Shown: positions 6,321 to 10,725 of the stretch, piece after piece
Position numbering within the stretch: position 1 is the first letter of the stretch
Layout of the letters: each line of letters begins with the position of its first letter
DNA from: Candidatus Alistipes excrementipullorum
GTDB lineage: Bacteria; Bacteroidota; Bacteroidia; Bacteroidales; Rikenellaceae
Length of the DNA stretch: 10,725 nucleotides
Direction: 5' to 3'
Assembly: GCA_019113665.1 (NCBI GenBank)
Contig: DXGW01000118.1
Coordinates: 1-10,725 of the forward strand
The notes under the pieces: generated by a model
The model's input: only the letters and a program-made list of their open reading frames with translations
Databases searched by the model: none
What the model was told of the DNA's origin: nothing
Made by a program: the position numbers and the translations under genes

Positions 6321-7862
6321 ATGGCAAAAGATTTCAAACCGTCGCAACGCAACCGCGAAGCCTTCGAATCGATGGCTGACCTTGCCGGCAATGTGCCGCC
6401 GCAGGCCGTCGAGCTCGAAGAGGCCGTGCTGGGAGCGTTGATGCTCGAACGTGACAGCATAATCGCCGTTCAGGAGTACCTCGTGGCCGATGCTTTCTAT
6501 ACGGAGGAGCACCGTCTCATATACAAGGCTATCGAGGAGCTGTCGGCAGACCTCAAACCCATAGACCTCTTCACGGTAACGGAGAAACTCAAGGCGAAGA
6601 AACAGCTGACCAAGGTCGGTGGTGCCGCATATCTGGCCCAGCTGACGCAGAAGGTCGGTTCGGCGGCCAACGTCGAGTTTCACGCCAAGATCGTGGCCCA
6701 GAAATATGTCCAGCGGGAACTGATCCGCTCGGCAACGGAGATACAGAGGCGTTCGTATGATGACGACACCGACGTCACGGAGCTCATCGGGTTCGCCGAG
6801 AGCGAGATATTCAACGTGGCGGAGGGCCATGTCAAGCGTGCCGTCATGTCGGCCGAGGACGTGCTGAAACATACGATCCGTCAGATCGAGGAGGCGAGCA
6901 AGAGCGCCGGAGCCTTCAACGGCGTGCCGTCGGGCTTCATGTCGCTCGACCGCATAACGCTCGGCTGGCAGCCATCTGACCTTATAATCGTTGCGGCCCG
7001 TCCTTCGATGGGTAAGACGGCATTCGTGCTGTCGATGGCCCGCAACATGGCGGTCGAGCATGATACGGGTGTGGCCTTCTTCTCGCTCGAGATGTCGGCG
7101 ACGCAGCTGATGATGCGTCTGGTGGTGGCCGAGACCGGGTTGAGCAGCACCGACATACGAAGCGGCCGTCTGACTCCGGAGCAGTGGCGCCATCTCGAAA
7201 CCAAGGTTAAGCCGCTGGGCAAGGCCCCGCTTTACATAGACGACACGCCGGCCCTGTCGGTATTCGAGTTCCGCTCGAAGGCCCGCCGTCTGAAGATGCA
7301 CAATGACATAAAGATCATAATCATAGACTACCTCCAGCTGATGACCGGAACCCAGGATTCGAAGGGTAACCGCGAACAGGAGGTGGCCTTCATCTCGCGA
7401 ACGCTCAAGGCCATAGCCAAGGAACTGAACGTGCCGATCATAGCCCTGTCGCAGCTCAACCGAAGCGCCGAGGCGCGCGGCGGCTCGAAGCGGCCGCAGT
7501 TGTCGGACCTCCGCGAGTCGGGAGCCATCGAGCAGGACGCCGACATTGTGGCATTCATTCACCGTCCGGAGTATTACGGCTTCACGCAGACCGAGGACGG
7601 CCAGCCGACGGCGGGCATGGCCGAGATCATATTGGCCAAGCACCGTAACGGTGCCGTTACGGACGTGAACCTGCGATTCCTGAAGGATCAGGCGCGCTTC
7701 GCCGACATAGATACGGCCGATATTCCGTTGGGCGGCGCTCCGCAGCAGTATGAAGACTATGCCAGCGAGGGTGTTACGGGCGGCAATACCCTCGGTACGA
7801 TGGCCAATACCGAGTTCGGGGACATCGATGCCCGCCCGCCCATAGACGAGGCACCGTTCTGA
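6321..7862 (+). CDS. dnaB: Replicative DNA helicase DnaB
   Basis: The 513-aa product is the hexameric 5'-to-3' helicase that unwinds DNA ahead of the replisome. The N-terminal DnaB domain starts around residue 28 (PPQAVELEEAVLGALMLE). The RecA-like C-terminal domain carries Walker A RPSMGKT (227-233), the EMS segment FFSLEMSATQL, Walker B IIIIDYLQL (Asp336), and the later motifs LSDLRESGAIEQDADIV and LAKHRNG. The tail after about 475 is Gly/Asp-rich and divergent. The ATG at 6321 gives MAKDFKPSQ; an in-frame TTG at 6288 would put the start inside the promoter, and the ATG at 6314 is out of frame and soon stops. No intein or frameshift is seen. yifB follows after 32 nt with no terminator, so the two are probably cotranscribed. 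Isoleucine is encoded by ATA in 17 of 35 cases, by ATC in 15 and by ATT in 3 (hand count). Confidence 0.97.
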   Translation: MAKDFKPSQRNREAFESMADLAGNVPPQAVELEEAVLGALMLERDSIIAVQEYLVADAFYTEEHRLIYKAIEELSADLKPIDLFTVTEKLKAKKQLTKVGGAAYLAQLTQKVGSAANVEFHAKIVAQKYVQRELIRSATEIQRRSYDDDTDVTELIGFAESEIFNVAEGHVKRAVMSAEDVLKHTIRQIEEASKSAGAFNGVPSGFMSLDRITLGWQPSDLIIVAARPSMGKTAFVLSMARNMAVEHDTGVAFFSLEMSATQLMMRLVVAETGLSSTDIRSGRLTPEQWRHLETKVKPLGKAPLYIDDTPALSVFEFRSKARRLKMHNDIKIIIIDYLQLMTGTQDSKGNREQEVAFISRTLKAIAKELNVPIIALSQLNRSAEARGGSKRPQLSDLRESGAIEQDADIVAFIHRPEYYGFTQTEDGQPTAGMAEIILAKHRNGAVTDVNLRFLKDQARFADIDTADIPLGGAPQQYEDYASEGVTGGNTLGTMANTEFGDIDARPPIDEAPF

Positions 7863-7894
7863 TGTATGGTGCCGGCACTAAAAGAGAGTGAGCC

Positions 7895-9436
7895 ATGTTT
7901 GTAAGAACCTATGCCGGAGCGATAGTGGGAATCGACGCGGTGAAAGTTGCCGTCGAGGTAAATGTCGCGGGCGGAGGTCTGGGTCTCTTTCTTGTCGGGC
8001 TTCCCGACAATGCCGTCAAGGAGAGCGAGCAGCGCATACGTTCGGCTTTCGAGAATTCGGGTCTGCGCATGACCGCCCGGAAGGTGGTGGTAAACCTCGC
8101 TCCGGCCGACCTTCGCAAGGAGGGTGCGGCATTCGATCTGCCGATAGCCGTAGGTATTCTTGGAGCTACGTCACAGGTTTCGGACGATAAATTGGGGTCG
8201 ACGATGTTTGCCGGCGAGTTGTCGCTCGACGGCAGCGTCAAGGCTTGCCGTGGTATTCTTCCGATGGCCGTGCGCGCCCGGGCCGAAGGACTGGAACGTT
8301 TCGTGGTGCCGCTGGCCAATGTGCCCGAAGCGGCCGTGGTCGACGGCCTGGACGTTATAGGTGTCGGAAGCCTTGCCGAGGTGGCGGCCTATCTCAACGG
8401 GGAGAAGGAGCTGCGGCCAGCATCTCACGACATCGCCGTTGCAGGTCAACATGAGTTGCTCAACCGTTATGCCGAGGATTTTTCAGACGTGCGTGGACAG
8501 CCTAACGTCAAGCGTGCGCTGGAGATAGCTGCCGCGGGCGGACACAACGTAATAATGGTCGGGGCTCCGGGTTCGGGCAAGACGATGCTTGCCCGCAGGC
8601 TGCCGACGATCCTGCCTCCGATGACTCTCGACGAGGCTCTCGAAAGCACGAAGATACACTCGGTGGCCGGAAAACTCGGTGCTGCATCGGGGCTGCTAAC
8701 CCGCAGGCCGTTCCGCGCGCCCCACCATATGACATCACCCGTGGCACTGATAGGAGGCGGCCAGTCGCCGCAGCCGGGCGAAGTGTCGCTGGCCCATAAC
8801 GGAATACTCTTTCTCGACGAGTTGCCCGAGTTCGGGCGCAGCGTACTTGAGGTATTGAGGCAACCTCTGGAAGACAGGCGCATTACGGTGTCGCGTGCGC
8901 GCTACACGGTCGAATATCCGGCGAATTTCACGCTGGTTGCGGCTATGAACCCATGTCCCTGCGGCTATTACAATCACCCCACCAAGGAGTGCACATGCTC
9001 TCCGGGAACGGTGCATCGCTATATGTCGCGGATCTCGGGTCCGCTTCTCGACCGCATAGACCTGCATATCGAGGTTACGCCCGTCCCCATCTCCGAAATG
9101 GCGTCGGATAAACCCGAGGAGACGAGTGCCGTGATACGCGAACGTGTCGTCAGGGCACGGGAGGTGCAGGCGGTGCGGTTCCGCGGTACGGGCATACATA
9201 CCAATGCCATGATGAATTCGAAGATGCTGCGGGAGTATTGCCGTCTGGACGCCGCTTCGCGGTCGTTGCTCGAACGGGCCATGAACAGCCTCAATCTGTC
9301 GGCACGGGCCTATGACCGCATAATAAAGGTCGCACGTACGATCGCCGACCTTGACGGAGCCGCTGAGATCGGTACGGCGCATCTGGCCGAGGCGATAAAC
9401 TACCGTACGCTCGACCGGGAGGGCTGGGGCAGGTGA
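7895..9436 (+). CDS. comM: YifB/ComM family Mg-chelatase-like AAA+ ATPase
   Basis: The 513-aa product matches YifB/ComM over its whole length. The N-terminal ChlI-like, Lon-protease-related domain covers about 1-165 (MFVRTYAGAIVGIDA, FLVGLPDNAVKESEQRI, VVNLAPADLRKEGAAFDLP). The AAA+ module has Walker A GAPGSGKT (223-230), RPFRAPHH, Walker B ILFLDELPEF (Asp308, Glu309) and a Cys-rich stretch with AAMNPCPCG. The C-terminal Mg-chelatase-type helical domain ends near NYRTLDR. ComM from Vibrio and Acinetobacter is a hexameric branch-migration helicase that extends recombination of incoming single-stranded DNA; in non-competent species the role is unclear. A purine-rich AAAGAGAG (7881-7888) precedes the ATG by six bases, and the N-terminus aligns with the family start. 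It follows dnaB by 32 nt. The symbol yifB is equally suitable. Confidence 0.95.
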   Translation: MFVRTYAGAIVGIDAVKVAVEVNVAGGGLGLFLVGLPDNAVKESEQRIRSAFENSGLRMTARKVVVNLAPADLRKEGAAFDLPIAVGILGATSQVSDDKLGSTMFAGELSLDGSVKACRGILPMAVRARAEGLERFVVPLANVPEAAVVDGLDVIGVGSLAEVAAYLNGEKELRPASHDIAVAGQHELLNRYAEDFSDVRGQPNVKRALEIAAAGGHNVIMVGAPGSGKTMLARRLPTILPPMTLDEALESTKIHSVAGKLGAASGLLTRRPFRAPHHMTSPVALIGGGQSPQPGEVSLAHNGILFLDELPEFGRSVLEVLRQPLEDRRITVSRARYTVEYPANFTLVAAMNPCPCGYYNHPTKECTCSPGTVHRYMSRISGPLLDRIDLHIEVTPVPISEMASDKPEETSAVIRERVVRAREVQAVRFRGTGIHTNAMMNSKMLREYCRLDAASRSLLERAMNSLNLSARAYDRIIKVARTIADLDGAAEIGTAHLAEAINYRTLDREGWGR

Positions 9437-9486
9437 TTGCCTGCCGATGATGCCGGTCCAATTGTGAAACGTATAAAAGTTCGGTT

Positions 9487-10644
9487 ATGAGAAAATATCT
9501 GTTCAGAGGAGTTGTTGCTGTTGTCGCCATGGCGGCTGTCACCATCGCCGTGTCGTGTACCGATGACGGTAACGACGGCGCATCGGGCGGTAACGGCAAT
9601 GGAGGTGCCGTGAAATACGAACTCTCGGACGTGGTGAAGGTCTTCGGTTTCGACGGTCAGAACCGTTATGCATACTGCCCGTCGGTAATGGCGACGGACG
9701 ACATGACGCACATGTGGTTTTGCGGCAATCCAGACGAGAACGTCTTTGTCGACAACATATACCATGTCACGGTCGCTTCGGACGGTACCGTGTCAGCCCC
9801 GGTCAGTGTACTGCAGCCGGGCGGGCCGGGCGAATGGGACAGTCAGCATGTGTGCGATCCGTCGGTCGTAAGGGGTGAGTTCGCCTATGACGGCCACACC
9901 TATTCATATGCAATGTTCTACCTGGGGTCCTCGCTCGAGTGTTATTACAACGAGATCGGCGTGGCCTTCGCCGACGATCCCGATGCGACGGAATGGGTCA
10001 AGTATGACCGGCAGCTCGTATCCAAGACATGGACCGGCGACGGTGACCAGGATTTGGGCAACGGGGCCGTGTCGTGGGGCGTGGGGCAGCCGTCGGCCTT
10101 CTCCGTGGACGGCCGCGGCGGCATCATACTTACATATACGGTCGGCGACCGTGACGGAACCCGTGTCGTGTGGTCGCAGTGCGATCTCTCGGACATGTCT
10201 GCACCGTCGGTCGGCGCTCCGCGCAAACTCGTCACCGAGGGTTTCTGGAACCTTTCGGGAAATCCGGACTATACGCGCAACATGGATTTCGTCTATGATC
10301 CGGTGAAGAGTACGGTTTATGCCGTGAGACCGTTGAATCCCTGTCCGGCATCGTATCCCTCCTATATAGGCAACGCCATCGAGGTAGCTTCCATCACCTA
10401 TACAAACTTCAAGAACGGTTTCGGCGGCTGGGCCCGAATGCTCAGGGTCGACTCGTCGGCCACTGGATTCCCGCGCACGCACAATGCCGCCCTCGAACGC
10501 GACGGTTACGGGCAGTTGTTCTCGGACCGCACGCTCGATGTCTATTATACGGTCAGCAAGGCATCTCCCGACGTTGAACCGTCCGACGGAATGCATGCGG
10601 AGTGGACGTATGATATTTACAGGGGAACCATGAACCTTGAATGA
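9487..10644 (+). CDS. Lipoprotein with predicted five-bladed beta-propeller (GH43-like fold), function unknown
   Basis: The 385-aa product begins MRKYLFRGVV with a hydrophobic helix and lipobox IAVSC (Cys24), followed by an Asp- and Gly/Asn-rich linker, consistent with a surface-exposed lipoprotein. The rest shows five recurring blade starts: YCPSV (about 63-67), CDPSVV (123-128), GQPSAFSVD (200-208), NMDFVYD (265-271) and THNAALERD (331-339). Each is followed by a beta strand such as MWFCG, AMFYLG, ILTYTVG, VYAVRP or DVYYTVS. This resembles the five-bladed propellers of GH43, GH32 and GH130 relatives, and NEIGVAFADDPDATEW recalls the usual segment of these proteins. Asp124 could be a catalytic or substrate-binding acid, but a complete catalytic set cannot be assigned, so it may be a glycan binder rather than an enzyme. 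It lies 50 nt after yifB with no terminator or consensus promoter between, so cotranscription or an atypical promoter are both possible. Confidence 0.85.
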   Translation: MRKYLFRGVVAVVAMAAVTIAVSCTDDGNDGASGGNGNGGAVKYELSDVVKVFGFDGQNRYAYCPSVMATDDMTHMWFCGNPDENVFVDNIYHVTVASDGTVSAPVSVLQPGGPGEWDSQHVCDPSVVRGEFAYDGHTYSYAMFYLGSSLECYYNEIGVAFADDPDATEWVKYDRQLVSKTWTGDGDQDLGNGAVSWGVGQPSAFSVDGRGGIILTYTVGDRDGTRVVWSQCDLSDMSAPSVGAPRKLVTEGFWNLSGNPDYTRNMDFVYDPVKSTVYAVRPLNPCPASYPSYIGNAIEVASITYTNFKNGFGGWARMLRVDSSATGFPRTHNAALERDGYGQLFSDRTLDVYYTVSKASPDVEPSDGMHAEWTYDIYRGTMNLE

Positions 10645-10676
10645 TACGCACGGCGTCTCTTTTGCGCACATGCACG

Positions 10677-10713
10677 GGGCATCGGTCGTATGGCCGGTGC
10701 CCTATATGCTTTT
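10677..10713 (+). terminator. Probable intrinsic terminator after the propeller lipoprotein
   Basis: GGGCATCGG (10677-10685) pairs with CCGGTGCCC (10694-10702), with one G-U pair. The stem can extend inward by TC against GG to a GTAT tetraloop. TTTTCTC starts at 10710, eight bases after the stem, so the U tract is displaced and termination may be weak. The hairpin is 32 nt after the stop codon. Confidence 0.5.
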
Positions 10714-10725
10714 CTCTGCGTCGGG

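Noticed and set aside
6276..7643. 455-codon minus-strand frame opposite dnaB
   Set aside because: It is an antisense shadow of dnaB with Arg/Leu/His-rich composition and no start signals; DnaB motifs run throughout the plus strand.
9437..9486. Possible promoter for the propeller lipoprotein (TATAAAAGTTCGG near 9471-9483)
   Set aside because: It does not match TAnnTTTG and no TTTG is at the right spacing; it is AT-rich for this window but not convincing.
1..10725. CRISPR array, insertion sequence, tRNA, rRNA or attachment site
   Set aside because: Reading both strands showed no regularly spaced direct repeats, transposase motifs, terminal inverted repeats around a gene, or cloverleaf and rRNA signatures. 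A short degenerate RNA could still be missed without a covariance search.

Overview
The window looks like a chromosomal segment from a GC-rich member of the Bacteroidales, most likely Alistipes or another Rikenellaceae-like gut bacterium. This is inferred from three things. Consensus Bacteroidetes promoters (TAnnTTTG at -7, with TTTG or TTTC at -33) sit in front of three transcription units. The surface lipoprotein has a fimbrillin-like/DUF4493/PCMD build known from gut Bacteroidales. ATA is used very heavily for isoleucine in GC-rich genes. No search was run, so the genus is a guess.

Layout: (1) positions 1-362 hold the 3' end of a YitT/DUF2179 membrane protein on the plus strand. It converges on a minus-strand unit, and a 20-bp perfect hairpin at 383-424 lies between them as a bidirectional terminator. 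(2) The minus-strand unit (3031 down to 439) has a promoter at about 3079-3110, a 51-codon small ORF (2876-3031), and, 16 nt further, an 806-aa multidomain surface lipoprotein (439-2859). (3) Back to back with it, a plus-strand run of DNA-metabolism genes begins: priA (primosomal helicase, apparently with a leaderless GTG start), comF (overlapping priA by 17 nt), then a hairpin and a consensus promoter, dnaB (replicative helicase) and yifB/comM (Mg-chelatase-like AAA+ ATPase). (4) The last gene (9487-10644) encodes a 385-aa lipoprotein predicted to fold as a five-bladed beta-propeller of the GH43-like type, followed by a weak terminator.

The central genes fit together functionally. PriA reloads the replicative helicase (here DnaB) at stalled or recombination-derived forks, while ComF and YifB/ComM belong to families tied to DNA uptake and branch migration during transformation. 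The flanking genes are cell-surface functions. No mobile element, CRISPR array, tRNA or rRNA was seen. The least described part is the small ORF plus lipoprotein unit. The DNA-processing cluster is made of known families; its points of interest are gene arrangement and signals.
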